From Chitinophagaceae bacterium UBA1930 (GTDB lineage Bacteria > Bacteroidota > Bacteroidia > Chitinophagales > Chitinophagaceae), in the NCBI GenBank assembly GCA_002337145.1, contig DDFK01000001.1, forward strand, positions 248,001 through 312,000: a stretch of 64,000 bases of DNA. The letters run 5' to 3'. Both the position numbers and the translations under genes were made by a program. The notes beneath the pieces were generated by a model. That model saw nothing but the letters and a program-made list of their open reading frames with translations, was not told the origin of the DNA and did no database searches. Shown one piece after another: positions 43,172 through 52,835 of the stretch (its first letter is position 1; each line of letters starts with the position of its first letter).

Positions 43172-43202
43172 CAAAAGTAATGTTCTTGAGCAAACCAACA
43201 AA
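43172..43202 (-). promoter_or_regulatory. near-consensus Bacteroidota promoter
   Basis: On the minus strand TTTG at 43202-43199, a 19-bp spacer, and TACTTTTG at 43179-43172 match TTTG-N19-TAnnTTTG. It precedes the small lipoprotein gene by 34 bp. Confidence 0.75.
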
Positions 43203-43224
43203 TTTTAACAGATCTTTTTTATTG

Positions 43225-44535
43225 CTATTTCTTTCTGAAAAATATACGGATGGGCACACCTTTAAAATTAAAATGTGTACGAAGCTGATTTTCAAGGTAG
43301 TTTCTATAAGGCAGTTTAATGTCTTCTGGAAAATTTGTGAAAAACGCAAACGAAGGCACATGCGTGGGCAATTGTGTAACGTATTTGATCTTTACAATAT
43401 GCCCCCTTACAACAGGTGCACGGTAACCTTCAATGGCTTTGAGCATCACTTCGTTGAGCTTGGATGTGGCAATACGGCGTGACTTGCATTCATATACATC
43501 CAAAGTTGTTTCCATGGCTTTAAAGATCCTGGTTTTGTCCTTGGCAGAAATAAACAGGATGGGCACATCTGTAAATGGTGCTATTTTTTCCTTCAATTTC
43601 TTTTCGTAGTCACGGGCCGTGTTGGTTTCTTTTTCAAAAAGGTCCCATTTATTTACCAGTATAACAATGCCTTTTCCTTTACGTGTGGCCAAACTGAAAA
43701 TGGTCACATCCTGTGCGGTAATGCCTTTTTCGGCATCAATCACCAACATACAAACATCCGCTTCGTCCATTGCCTTAATTGCACGGATAATGGAATAGAA
43801 TTCAAGGTCTTCCTTCTCTTTGTTTTTCTTTCTTATACCCGCTGTATCAATCAATATAAATTCCTTTTGAAACATGTTGTAGTGGGTATGTATCGTGTCC
43901 CTTGTTGTTCCCGAAATATCGCTAACAATGGTACGTTCCTGTCCTATCAATGCATTCAATAAGGATGACTTGCCCACATTTGGCTGGCCAATGATGGCAA
44001 ATTTTGGAATTTCTGTACCATCGGTCTGCACCGAATCCTCTGTTTTCATTGGGGCGGTAACGGCATCCAGTAACTCGCCGCTGCCAGTGCCGCTAAGGCT
44101 GCTAACGGTGTAGATCGTATCAAATCCAAGGCTGTAAAACTCACTGGCTTCAAATTCACGCTGACCATTGTCTACTTTATTTACAGTCAGGTAAACCGGT
44201 TTTTTGGAACGTCGCAACAAGTCGGCCATCGCTTCATCCAAGTCTGTAATGCCCACGGCAACATCCACCATAAAAATAATGGCATCCGCTTCGTCAATGG
44301 CAATCTTTACCTGCTTGCGTATCTCCTTTTCAAAAATATCTTCGGTATTCGGCACAAAGCCACCCGTATCAATTACGTTGAATGTTTTGCCGCACCATTC
44401 GCTAACACCATACTGACGGTCGCGTGTTACACCGCTCACGTCATCCACAATTGCCTTACGCTGTTCCAGCAAACGGTTAAAGAATGTGCTCTTGCCCACA
44501 TTGGGCCTTCCTACTATTGCTACTGTGTAACTCAT
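43225..44535 (-). CDS. der: ribosome biogenesis GTPase Der
   Basis: A 436-residue protein starting at MSYTVAIVGRP. It has two tandem G domains: G1 at residues 9-16 (GRPNVGKS) and again at 183-190 (GQPNVGKS), with DTGG and DTAG switch II motifs and two NKxD motifs (VNKVD, VNKWD). A C-terminal KH-like domain follows. Der acts in 50S assembly. The era gene lies just upstream on the same strand, 66 bp away, a common pairing. Confidence 0.96.
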   Translation of the reverse strand: MSYTVAIVGRPNVGKSTFFNRLLEQRKAIVDDVSGVTRDRQYGVSEWCGKTFNVIDTGGFVPNTEDIFEKEIRKQVKIAIDEADAIIFMVDVAVGITDLDEAMADLLRRSKKPVYLTVNKVDNGQREFEASEFYSLGFDTIYTVSSLSGTGSGELLDAVTAPMKTEDSVQTDGTEIPKFAIIGQPNVGKSSLLNALIGQERTIVSDISGTTRDTIHTHYNMFQKEFILIDTAGIRKKNKEKEDLEFYSIIRAIKAMDEADVCMLVIDAEKGITAQDVTIFSLATRKGKGIVILVNKWDLFEKETNTARDYEKKLKEKIAPFTDVPILFISAKDKTRIFKAMETTLDVYECKSRRIATSKLNEVMLKAIEGYRAPVVRGHIVKIKYVTQLPTHVPSFAFFTNFPEDIKLPYRNYLENQLRTHFNFKGVPIRIFFRKK

Positions 44536-44601
44536 AAATTCCAAATTTTAAAATTCCAAGATCTAAATAAATATGGGATCCGGAACCTGCTTTCCAATTT
44601 T

Positions 44602-45471
44602 TTAGTACCCGTATTCCTTCAACTGTAGGTCATTATCCCTCCATTTTGGGCGGACTTTTACAAACAGTTCCAGGAATACTTTTTGACCAATAAATTTTTC
44701 AATGTCCTGTCTGGCCAGCATACCAATCTGCTTTATCATGCTTCCTTTATCGCCAATGATAATGGCTTTCTGTGTTTCGCGGTGCACAATAATATCGGCC
44801 TGTATCTTAACCAGCGATTCCTTTTCCTTGAACTCGTTTACCAGTATGGCCACATGGTAGGGAATCTCATCTTGGTACAATTGGTAAATCTTTTCCCTGA
44901 TCATTTCCCCAACAAAAAACTTGGTGGGCAAATCGCTCAGGTCATCCTCACTATAAAAAGGGTTGCCCTCGGGTAGCAACTCAAGAATTGCCTGCAGCAA
45001 TTTTTGCAGGTGGTGCTGTTGCAATGCAGAAATCTTGATGATTTTTTTTGCATAGGGCTTACCGGCAAAAAATGCTTCGGCTTCGGCAATCTTGCCATTT
45101 TTAGCCTCATCAATTTTATTGAGTATAAGAATGGTGGGCACTTTCAGCCTCAGTTGCTGAAAAATCTGGTCGCACTCCTCGAGGTTCTCATTTGCATCCA
45201 CAATCAGCAAGGCCACATCGGCATCTTCAAGGGCACTTTTTACCGCACCCATCATTTTTTCGTGCAGCTTGTATTTTGCTTCAATGATACCGGGCGTATC
45301 GGAAAAAATAATCTGGTATTCATCCGCCTTGGTCAAGAAGCCTTTGATGCGGTGCCTGGTGGTTTGCACTTTGGGCGAAACAATGGCAAGCTTCTCCCCC
45401 AGCAATGCATTTAGCAAAGTGCTTTTGCCAGCATTGGGCTTACCGAATATGTTTACAAATCCTGATTTCAT
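44602..45471 (-). CDS. era: GTPase Era
   Basis: A 289-residue Era. G1 is GKPNAGKS at residues 10-17, then DTPG and NKID, and the C-terminal KH domain with the signature ETQKAIIIGDKGSMIKQIG. It binds the 3' end of 16S rRNA in 30S maturation. It is followed by der on the same strand and preceded by the terminator of the tRNA gene. Confidence 0.96.
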   Translation of the reverse strand: MKSGFVNIFGKPNAGKSTLLNALLGEKLAIVSPKVQTTRHRIKGFLTKADEYQIIFSDTPGIIEAKYKLHEKMMGAVKSALEDADVALLIVDANENLEECDQIFQQLRLKVPTILILNKIDEAKNGKIAEAEAFFAGKPYAKKIIKISALQQHHLQKLLQAILELLPEGNPFYSEDDLSDLPTKFFVGEMIREKIYQLYQDEIPYHVAILVNEFKEKESLVKIQADIIVHRETQKAIIIGDKGSMIKQIGMLARQDIEKFIGQKVFLELFVKVRPKWRDNDLQLKEYGY

Positions 45472-45522
45472 TTTTGATGGTGCAAATTTCGCTGAGTTTT
45501 TGCAGAGATGATTAAAAAAATA

Positions 45523-45543
45523 AAAGCCTCACTAGGAGGCTTT
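45523..45543 (-). terminator. terminator downstream of tRNA-fMet
   Basis: AAAGCCTC / GAGGCTTT with a 5-nt loop; the minus strand continues into TTATTTTTTT. Confidence 0.78.
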
Positions 45544-45554
45544 GTTTCTTGTTG

Positions 45555-45626
<72 letters not shown>

Positions 45627-45679
45627 GTTTATTGGACGGCAAAAGTAAGGGTATGCTATTTACCACCCAAACTTTATTT

Positions 45680-46465
45680 TTATAAAATGCGTTTTTTTAC
45701 AGAAGAAGCTCCAGAAGATTCAACATTTATGGTAGAAGGTTCGCCACCATAACGGATATTGCTGGCCCCGCTTGCCTCGGCCTTTAATGCTTTGCTAATG
45801 GTAATGTTGGCTGAAGATGCACCACTTGCTTCGGTATTACAGCTTTCAATAATGAAATCGAAACCCTTTAAAGTGCTTGCCCCGCTAATATGTATATCGG
45901 CTTTTGCGGTAGAGCCGGCAATTGTGGCGGCAGATGCACCACTTATATCAAAATAGGCAGCCGCACTTGCTGTAATTGTTCCCTTTAGGGAGCTTGCTCC
46001 TGTTAGGCTGAGTTTGAATGAAGCAACACCAAGGTCGCCCTTGAAGCTACTGGCACCACTTAATTCCAGTTTAAAATCGTCTGCTGTTATTTTATCGGTC
46101 ACAATAACAGCCGATGCACCTGATGCATCTATCCTGTCAAGGTTTTTCACGGTAACATAGGCTTTAACCCTCCTACTTTTCCAGTCCAAAAGACCACCGT
46201 TTTTTTCCAGGAATATTTTCAGGATGCCGTCCTTAACTTCTGTTTTTACCTTAACCACATCTTTTGCGTCATCGGTACTTACTGCAACACCGTTTGAACT
46301 GCCTTGCGAAAGGTATAGGGCAACCCCCCCCGAAACCTGCACACCGTGAAAATCGCCTACGGTCCTGGCTTCTGCATTGGGGTCGTACACAATATTCTTG
46401 GGTTGCTGTGCATTGGCTGCAAATGCAGTTGCAACAAGCAATAGGGCCATTAGTATCTTTTTCAT
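45680..46465 (-). CDS. GIN-domain (DUF2807) exported protein
   Basis: A 261-residue protein with a signal peptide (MKKILMALLLVATAFAANAQ). The mature part is a DUF2807 putative auto-transporter adhesin head domain: a beta-solenoid with recurrent S-G-A-S turns (VSGGVALYL, ASGASAVIV, LSGASSFKG, ISGASAATI, ASGASSANI). Such proteins are widespread in Bacteroidota; function is not established. The internal repetition is the strongest evidence. Confidence 0.88.
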   Translation of the reverse strand: MKKILMALLLVATAFAANAQQPKNIVYDPNAEARTVGDFHGVQVSGGVALYLSQGSSNGVAVSTDDAKDVVKVKTEVKDGILKIFLEKNGGLLDWKSRRVKAYVTVKNLDRIDASGASAVIVTDKITADDFKLELSGASSFKGDLGVASFKLSLTGASSLKGTITASAAAYFDISGASAATIAGSTAKADIHISGASTLKGFDFIIESCNTEASGASSANITISKALKAEASGASNIRYGGEPSTINVESSGASSVKKRIL

Positions 46466-46535
46466 TTGGGTGTATTTTTGCAGTAAAACGAAAGCGGTCG
46501 TAAAAGGTTACAAGATTAATAAAAAAATTCCCTAT

Positions 46536-46543
46536 TACATTTG
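46536..46543 (+). promoter_or_regulatory. putative -7 box upstream of the TPP riboswitch
   Basis: TACATTTG matches TAnnTTTG; transcription would begin just before the riboswitch at about 46550. Confidence 0.5.
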
Positions 46544-46557
46544 CGGTGAAATTATTT

Positions 46558-46665
46558 CCTCGGGGTGCTGAAACATGCCATCTTTTTACAAGTTAAAATG
46601 GCATGCAAGGCTGAGATCAAACCCGTTGAACCTGAACAGGGTAATTCCTGCGAAGGGAAGGCGAC
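46558..46665 (+). promoter_or_regulatory. TPP (THI-box) riboswitch
   Basis: The sequence begins CCTCGGGGTGCTGAAA, then GGCTGAGATCAAACCC, GAACCTGAACAGGGTAATTC and CTGCGAAGGGAAGG, the conserved P2/P4 core of the TPP aptamer. The variable P3 arm is extended by a hairpin CATGCCAT/ATGGCATG. It precedes a TonB-dependent receptor by 71 bp. TPP should repress the receptor; no clear intrinsic terminator is seen between aptamer and start, so control may be at translation. Confidence 0.95.
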
Positions 46666-46735
46666 TTCACTTTATGTGTTCCTCTTTCTGTAGCGTTATT
46701 CCTGTTCCCATTTTTTAATTATTAAAAAACAGACA

Positions 46736-49117
46736 ATGAAAAAATTGTTGGGAACAATGGCATTTGCATTATTGAATTTAATGGCATTTGCACAGGCATC
46801 TAAAACAGTAGTTAATGGTAAAGTGGTTGATGAACAGAGCCAGCAGCCCATTGGTGCGGCCACCATTTTGCTGAACAACCAAGTTACCGTAGCAGATGCC
46901 AGCGGTAAATTTTCTTTTGGCAAAACGGCAAAGGGCAGCTATGTTTTAAAGGTAACCAGTATTGGTTACAAGGATTATGAAGAAAAAATTACGGTAGAAA
47001 AAAACGAAGTAACCGTAGTGGTGAAACTGAAACCGCAATCATTGTTCCTTCAGCCATTGGAAGTAAAAGCCACCCGTGCCAATGATAAAGCACCTTTTGC
47101 CAAAACCAACTTGAGCAAGGAAGAAATTGCCAAGACGAACCTTGGTCAAGACCTGCCTTTTCTGCTGAACCAGACACCATCGGTTGTAGTGAGTGCCGAT
47201 GCAGGCAACGGTGTGGGTTATACGGCCCTACGCATTCGTGGCACAGATGCCACACGTATAAATGTTACACTGAATGGCATTCCGTACAATGATGCGGAGA
47301 GTCAAGGAACCTATTTTGTGGACCTGCCCGATTTTTCCTCATCTGTAAACTCCATACAGATACAGCGTGGCGTTGGTACATCATCCAACGGAACGGGTGC
47401 GTTTGGTGCAACCATCAACCTTTCAACCAATGAGTTCAATGAAAAGGCTTATGGTGAGCTGAACAATAGCTTTGGCTCGTTCAATACCTGGAAGAATACC
47501 GTAAAAGCCGGTACGGGATTGATTGACGGACATTTTACCGTAGATGCAAGACTGAGCCAGGTAACAAGCGATGGCTATATTGACCGTGCATCGAGCAACC
47601 TGCAATCATTTGCGTTTTCTGCGGCTTACCTTAACAAGAAAACCTCACTCAGGTTCAATGTTTTTTCGGGCAAGGAAAAAACCTACCAAGCATGGAACGG
47701 CGTACCGGAATATTTGTTGGGCAGCGACAGAACCTATAACTCTTCCGGCACAGAAAAGCCAGGCACACCGTACGACAATGAAACCGACAATTACAAGCAA
47801 ACACATTATCAGTTATTTTTCAATACTGTATTGAACAGTAACTGGAGCTTTAATACGGCTGCCTTTTTAACAAGGGGTGCGGGTTATTATGAAAATTACA
47901 ATGCTGCCAAAAAGTATTCATCTTTTGGCTTGCCCAATGTTGTTGTGGGCACAACAACCATTACCAAAACGGATATCATAAAAAGACAGTGGCTGGACAA
48001 TTATTTCTATGGGCAGATATTGTCGTTCCAATACAAAAAAGACAATAACATTGTTACCATTGGCGGTGGCTGGAACAGCTTTGACAACAAGCATTACGGC
48101 CAACTGATGTGGGCACAAAATGGCGGCGTGACTCCGGGGTATAGGTATTATGATTTGCCTGCAAAGAAAACCGATGCCAATATTTATGCAAAGTTGCAGC
48201 ACCAGTTGAACAGTAACCTATCGCTGTTTGCAGATGTGCAATACCGTTTTGTGGAGCATAAAATGGATGGCTTTAAAGACAACCCCACTTTGATAATTGA
48301 CAGGAAGTTCAATTTCGTGAACCCGAAGCTGGGCCTTACTTATACAAAGAATGGATGGCAGGCCTATTTGAGCTATGCCCTTGCAGCAAAGGAACCTAAC
48401 CGTGACGACTTTGAAGCAGGCACCACAACACAACCCAATAAAGAAACATTGCATGATTTTGAATTGGGTGTTGAAAGAAGAGGCAGCAACTACAGTTTTG
48501 GTGCAACGCTGTATTATATGTTGTATAAGGACCAATTGGTGCTTACAGGCAAAATAAACGATGTGGGTGCCTATACAAGGACCAATGTACCCAACAGCTA
48601 CAGGGCAGGTATTGAGCTGCAAGGAAGCTATATCTTTTCGTCCTGGTTAAATGCCAATGCCAACCTTACATTAAGCCGCAATAAAATAAAAGCCTTTACA
48701 GAGTTTGCCGATGACTATGACAATGGCGGACAGGTTTCCATACAGCATAGCAATACCGATATTGTATTATCGCCCAATACCATTGCAGGTGCATCTTTAA
48801 ATTTTGTTGCAACAAAAAATATTGAACTGAGCCTGTTGGGCAAATATGTTGGCAAGCAGTACCTGGACAATACGCAAAGCAGCAACCGTATGTTGGGTGA
48901 TTTTTATACACAGGATGTAAGGGCCATTTATACCATTAAAAACAAGATTTTTAAAGAGTGGAATATTATAGGGCAGGTGAACAATGTGTTCAACAGGAAA
49001 TACGAGCCAAGCGGTTACACATTCAGTTATGTTAGCGGCGGGCAGTTTACCACAGAGAACTATTATTTCCCTATGGCAGGAACAAACTTTATGCTTGCAG
49101 TAAATGTGAAACTGTAA
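46736..49117 (+). CDS. TonB-dependent receptor, probable thiamine transporter
   Basis: A 793-residue outer-membrane receptor. A signal peptide (ends FAQA) is followed by a carboxypeptidase-like regulatory domain (VNGKVVDEQSQQPIGAATIL, about residues 25-105), a plug with RIRGTDATRINVTLNGIPYND near residue 165 and a 22-strand-type barrel; the C-terminus is hydrophobic (MLAVNVKL). The TPP riboswitch upstream assigns it to uptake of thiamine or a precursor. No pnuT or thiamine kinase gene is adjacent; a terminator follows directly. Confidence 0.93.
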   Translation: MKKLLGTMAFALLNLMAFAQASKTVVNGKVVDEQSQQPIGAATILLNNQVTVADASGKFSFGKTAKGSYVLKVTSIGYKDYEEKITVEKNEVTVVVKLKPQSLFLQPLEVKATRANDKAPFAKTNLSKEEIAKTNLGQDLPFLLNQTPSVVVSADAGNGVGYTALRIRGTDATRINVTLNGIPYNDAESQGTYFVDLPDFSSSVNSIQIQRGVGTSSNGTGAFGATINLSTNEFNEKAYGELNNSFGSFNTWKNTVKAGTGLIDGHFTVDARLSQVTSDGYIDRASSNLQSFAFSAAYLNKKTSLRFNVFSGKEKTYQAWNGVPEYLLGSDRTYNSSGTEKPGTPYDNETDNYKQTHYQLFFNTVLNSNWSFNTAAFLTRGAGYYENYNAAKKYSSFGLPNVVVGTTTITKTDIIKRQWLDNYFYGQILSFQYKKDNNIVTIGGGWNSFDNKHYGQLMWAQNGGVTPGYRYYDLPAKKTDANIYAKLQHQLNSNLSLFADVQYRFVEHKMDGFKDNPTLIIDRKFNFVNPKLGLTYTKNGWQAYLSYALAAKEPNRDDFEAGTTTQPNKETLHDFELGVERRGSNYSFGATLYYMLYKDQLVLTGKINDVGAYTRTNVPNSYRAGIELQGSYIFSSWLNANANLTLSRNKIKAFTEFADDYDNGGQVSIQHSNTDIVLSPNTIAGASLNFVATKNIELSLLGKYVGKQYLDNTQSSNRMLGDFYTQDVRAIYTIKNKIFKEWNIIGQVNNVFNRKYEPSGYTFSYVSGGQFTTENYYFPMAGTNFMLAVNVKL

Positions 49118-49138
49118 GTTGAATTTTATGATACAGCG

Positions 49139-49160
49139 AAGCCACCCAAATGGGTGGCTT
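49139..49160 (+). terminator. terminator of the thiamine receptor gene
   Basis: AAGCCACCCA / TGGGTGGCTT with a 2-nt loop, then TGTTTTTTG. Confidence 0.88.
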
Positions 49161-49189
49161 TGTTTTTTGGTTGAAGTATGATGAAAGCG

Positions 49190-49245
49190 TTGATGGGTGT
49201 CCCGATAGCTATCGGGACCGGTAAAGCTGAGATATGCCCTGTTGC
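49190..49245 (+). repeat. hybrid GATGGGTG element with palindrome
   Basis: GTTGATGGGTG is followed by TCCCGATAGCTATCGGGA (49200-49217), then CCGGTAAAGCTGAGATATG. The left part matches the dispersed GATGGGTGCGACGCC element and the right part resembles the tail of copy B at 33461. It lies in a convergent gap. Confidence 0.72.
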
Positions 49246-49261
49246 TGGTTACATAAACACG

Positions 49262-52200
49262 TTATAGCAAGGCCCTTAAACTTGCCCTGCCAATATTGAT
49301 GGTCCTTGTATCGCCCGGTTTGCGGCCTTCGTAGTTGAAGCTTACTTCAAGGTTCTTGCCGAGGCGTTTGGTCAATTCAATATTCCACAACAGGTTTTTG
49401 CCAGGCAGCAAACCATCCAGCATGATATAGCTTACCGTGGTATTGGTGGCCCCGTTGTACCCGATATTGTTGTAGGTAAATTTTGCCAACAAGCTGGTAT
49501 TGTTGAGTGCATTGAGCTTGCCTTCGAAGTTGAATGCGTTGTTGGTTGCTTTTTCGCCGCCATATACCAGTTCATTTTGCTTTACCGCGTATTGATAGGA
49601 TACCTGCAGCCTGTATTTTGTCTGGAAAGTGTATGTAAACTTGGGCTCGGTGCTGGTGGTTGTTAATGCATAGTTACGGTTGGCAAAAGAAGGGGTTATC
49701 AAATTGCTATTGCCTAACCGCTGGGCCACTTCAACTGTATATTGCCTGTTGATGTTTACCCTAGCACGAAGTACCCAATCGCTCTGTGTACGGCTCTCGA
49801 AACCGTAGGTAAGCAATGCCTTATTGTAATTGCGGATATTGCTTACATCCATACCCCATGTACTGCTGAAGCGGTTGAAGGAAATGGTATTGTTGAGTAT
49901 ATTGTTGAGGCTGATCAATGAAGTGTCGTTGATATTGCCTTTAAAAGGATTGAACTCGGGATTGCCCTGTGCCAATACTTTTTTGCCCGTTTGCATAGAT
50001 GACTGCAAAGTGAAACGGGTAATAAAATCTTTCAGCTTCTTATTATGTATCTTATTCGTCAGGGCCCGTGGGTTGATGTTTACGCTATAGTTGAATTGGT
50101 TGTAGTTTGATTTCACAAAAACATTGGTTGGTGTGTACACACGTATATATTTTGCCTGGTCGGGAAACAGGGCTATCTCAAATTCGTTCAGTTGCGGTAT
50201 GCCATCGGCATTGTAATCGTTCCAGGCATATTCGCCACGGCCCGCAGGCACTTCTATGTAGGAGAAGTCACGGCGTTGCTCCTGCCCCGCCCCCAGTTCG
50301 TACAGTACATTTCCGGTTACAAAACCGTTCCATTCATTGATGGCATATTCTGCACGTCCCAACAAACTGTTGTCAGGTGTAAGGTTGGTAAGATTGGCAT
50401 TCTTTACAAACAACTGTCGGTAGGTAATATTGAAACGGAACTGGTGCCTTGGGTTCCTTAGCAGCTCGGCAGAAAGATTATAGTTATTGCTCCTGTCGGT
50501 TTGCAGCATGTTCTTTTGGGCAGGCAGCTTGTTGCTTCTTGTAAAATAGGTAAAGCCCCATTTGTTGCTTTTTTGCTGATTGCTTTTCATGTAGGCGGTA
50601 ATGGTTTCAAAGGCAAAGCTCAATGGCGTAAGGGTATCGGTCAGTTTGTTGCGTTGCTCATTTTCTTCTAATGCATAGCTTGCACCAATGCTGTAATTGT
50701 TCAGTTTGGGCAGCAACTTGTTTACTTCAACAGTTGGGCGAAAGTAATAACCTTTATCAGCAGGTGTGTTATTGTTTACATAGCTCAGTACATTTTTGAA
50801 CTGCCAGGTACCAATACTATGGTTGTTCTGCAACACTTGCTTTATACCCGTGTAATCATCGCTACGCAAATAGCCGTCAATGGTGTATTGCAATACATTG
50901 TTCCGTGCATCTTTCAATTCAATACTTGCTTTGGGCAAATGTTCGGTAGCTGCAGTGGGCAGTATGTTCAGCCCCCAGTCACGGGCAAACTCAACACCAC
51001 GCAAACGCTCCAATGGTTTGAACCTTTCATCTACCCATTCATAGCCAATCATGGAGTTTAGCTGGTACTGTTTCCGCAATTTATCATTCCTGTATAAAGC
51101 AAATTTTGCGGCATAGCCTTTATTGTCGCTTTTATCTCTTGAGGAAAAAGTATTGGCATCATAGTTACTTAACGCAACATCTGTTTTCAACATTGTTTTT
51201 GCATCAATGGTATATTCCGTACCAATGGTTACCAGTTGCTGTTTCTTGGGTGTGACCAAAAAAATGGCCGGTTCGTATTGTCCTTGCGGCAGATTACCCA
51301 CAGGAGCTACCCATTGATATACTTTACCATTGGCACCATTGAACAAGGGCAGGTAATTGCCCTTGCCAACGCCTACATCAATAAAGTTGAGGTTGTATTT
51401 GGCACTGTCCGGATGCGTGGAATACACATAGATACTATCTGCTAAAGGGTTTATTGGGTTGGGTCTTTTAGCATACAATATTTTGGAAAGCGAAAAGGAA
51501 TCCTTTGAAGCCACATGGTAAAAAGCATTCTGGATGCTGTCACCTATATTGGCCAGGAACTGTTTCTGGTCGGTATCCAACTGTTGGTTAATGGGTGAAT
51601 TCTTAGCATCGTTGTTGGTGTATGCAGCAATGTTCAGTTTCAATTTTTTGTTGAAGACTGTTTCGCTGCTTGCATAGAACATGGCATTCAAAAAATTACG
51701 GTCGGCATATTCAAACTCCACCTGTATACGCCTGTCTTTTGTGATCATACGCTTGGGCGTAAACGTAACTTCTGCGGTATTGTAGTTTATCACATAGTCC
51801 TGGTCCTCGCCACGCTGCAGCAGTTCACCATCAATAAAAACCCTTTCTGTTCCTGCCAATATGATAAAATAAAATTCATTGTTTGCCCCGGTCAAACGGT
51901 AAGGGCCCTGGTTGCCTTCCAGTCCATTAAATATATTCCGTGTAAATTTTCCTTTGGCAATGGCTCCGCTAAACAGCAATTTGTTTGAGCCATATTTACC
52001 AAACCTGTTTTCTTGTTGATAGGAAATGCCTTGCAGCCGTTTATAAAAATTAAGGTAATAGTTCTGGTTCTGCCGAAGGTCAATATCGCCCAGGTTCACT
52101 TCCCAGTTCTTCTTTTTAAACTGCAACAATATCTTGTCAAACTCATTTAACTGCTGCGTGGTACCATCTGGCTGAATGGGGATATTGTTATCGGTAATGG

Positions 52201-52744
52201 CAGCAGCAATCTGTATGCTATCGCCCACCATACCACTTAACTGCAGGTTCAGTTGCGAATTGAACACCGCATCCTGGCTATTGCCAAAGCTCAGGCTTCT
52301 GCCAAAACTGCCGTTGTAATTGATATTGCCAAAATCGAACAGCCCGGTAGTGGCATTGTCGCGGCTGCCCTTTTTAAAGATGGCAGCTTGTGGAATGAAA
52401 TTGTTCCTGATACTGTCATAGCTGAAACGCTTTACGGGTGCATCCAGCTTAAAAGGAAATACCCGGTAACTTACTTCCATACTATCTGCCGCAGGCTTTT
52501 TTTTCCACAGCAAGATGCTTTTTACAGGATCCACAAAAAAGAAAGAAGTATCCAGGCCTTTTATGTAAACGGATTGCGGAACGATGTTCAAGGAATCGAG
52601 TTTCACAAAACCTGTTGTTACAATTTTTTTCTTCCGAAGGTTAGAGGTAGCATTGAATTGGGCATGTGCAAACAGGCCAATCAACAGAAAAGGGAACAGG
52701 AATATGTAATGCTTTTGCTTCAAATAAAAGGGGTAAGTGTACAA
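49262..52744 (-). CDS. large outer-membrane beta-barrel protein, unknown function
   Basis: About 1160 residues with a TTG start at 52744; another TTG at 52723 is possible. A signal peptide (hydrophobic LFPFLLIGLFAHAQ) is followed by beta-rich sequence of alternating polar and aromatic residues to the end, including NINYNGSFGRSLSFGNSQD, EVNLGDIDLRQ and GRGEYAWNDYNADGIPQLNEFE, which is EF-hand-like (DYNADGIPQLNEFE). It resembles long Bacteroidota outer-membrane proteins related in style to SprA, but is half that length and lacks its repeated pattern. Function unknown. Confidence 0.72.
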   Translation of the reverse strand: MYTYPFYLKQKHYIFLFPFLLIGLFAHAQFNATSNLRKKKIVTTGFVKLDSLNIVPQSVYIKGLDTSFFFVDPVKSILLWKKKPAADSMEVSYRVFPFKLDAPVKRFSYDSIRNNFIPQAAIFKKGSRDNATTGLFDFGNINYNGSFGRSLSFGNSQDAVFNSQLNLQLSGMVGDSIQIAAAITDNNIPIQPDGTTQQLNEFDKILLQFKKKNWEVNLGDIDLRQNQNYYLNFYKRLQGISYQQENRFGKYGSNKLLFSGAIAKGKFTRNIFNGLEGNQGPYRLTGANNEFYFIILAGTERVFIDGELLQRGEDQDYVINYNTAEVTFTPKRMITKDRRIQVEFEYADRNFLNAMFYASSETVFNKKLKLNIAAYTNNDAKNSPINQQLDTDQKQFLANIGDSIQNAFYHVASKDSFSLSKILYAKRPNPINPLADSIYVYSTHPDSAKYNLNFIDVGVGKGNYLPLFNGANGKVYQWVAPVGNLPQGQYEPAIFLVTPKKQQLVTIGTEYTIDAKTMLKTDVALSNYDANTFSSRDKSDNKGYAAKFALYRNDKLRKQYQLNSMIGYEWVDERFKPLERLRGVEFARDWGLNILPTAATEHLPKASIELKDARNNVLQYTIDGYLRSDDYTGIKQVLQNNHSIGTWQFKNVLSYVNNNTPADKGYYFRPTVEVNKLLPKLNNYSIGASYALEENEQRNKLTDTLTPLSFAFETITAYMKSNQQKSNKWGFTYFTRSNKLPAQKNMLQTDRSNNYNLSAELLRNPRHQFRFNITYRQLFVKNANLTNLTPDNSLLGRAEYAINEWNGFVTGNVLYELGAGQEQRRDFSYIEVPAGRGEYAWNDYNADGIPQLNEFEIALFPDQAKYIRVYTPTNVFVKSNYNQFNYSVNINPRALTNKIHNKKLKDFITRFTLQSSMQTGKKVLAQGNPEFNPFKGNINDTSLISLNNILNNTISFNRFSSTWGMDVSNIRNYNKALLTYGFESRTQSDWVLRARVNINRQYTVEVAQRLGNSNLITPSFANRNYALTTTSTEPKFTYTFQTKYRLQVSYQYAVKQNELVYGGEKATNNAFNFEGKLNALNNTSLLAKFTYNNIGYNGATNTTVSYIMLDGLLPGKNLLWNIELTKRLGKNLEVSFNYEGRKPGDTRTINIGRASLRALL

Positions 52745-52835
52745 TCACTGCATACAAATATCGGTTTAGGATTGATAGGAACAGGGGCTTTGCTACAAAG
52801 ACAATTATTTGAGTGGGTTAGCTGCCTGAGGGGAT

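Noticed and set aside
45680..46465. Autotransporter adhesin
   Set aside because: Only the GIN/DUF2807 domain is present; there is no translocator barrel, so the family name is not evidence of adhesion.
49262..52744. SprA (T9SS translocon) gene
   Set aside because: The protein is about half the expected length and lacks recognisable SprA segments, so only the general outer-membrane style is shared.
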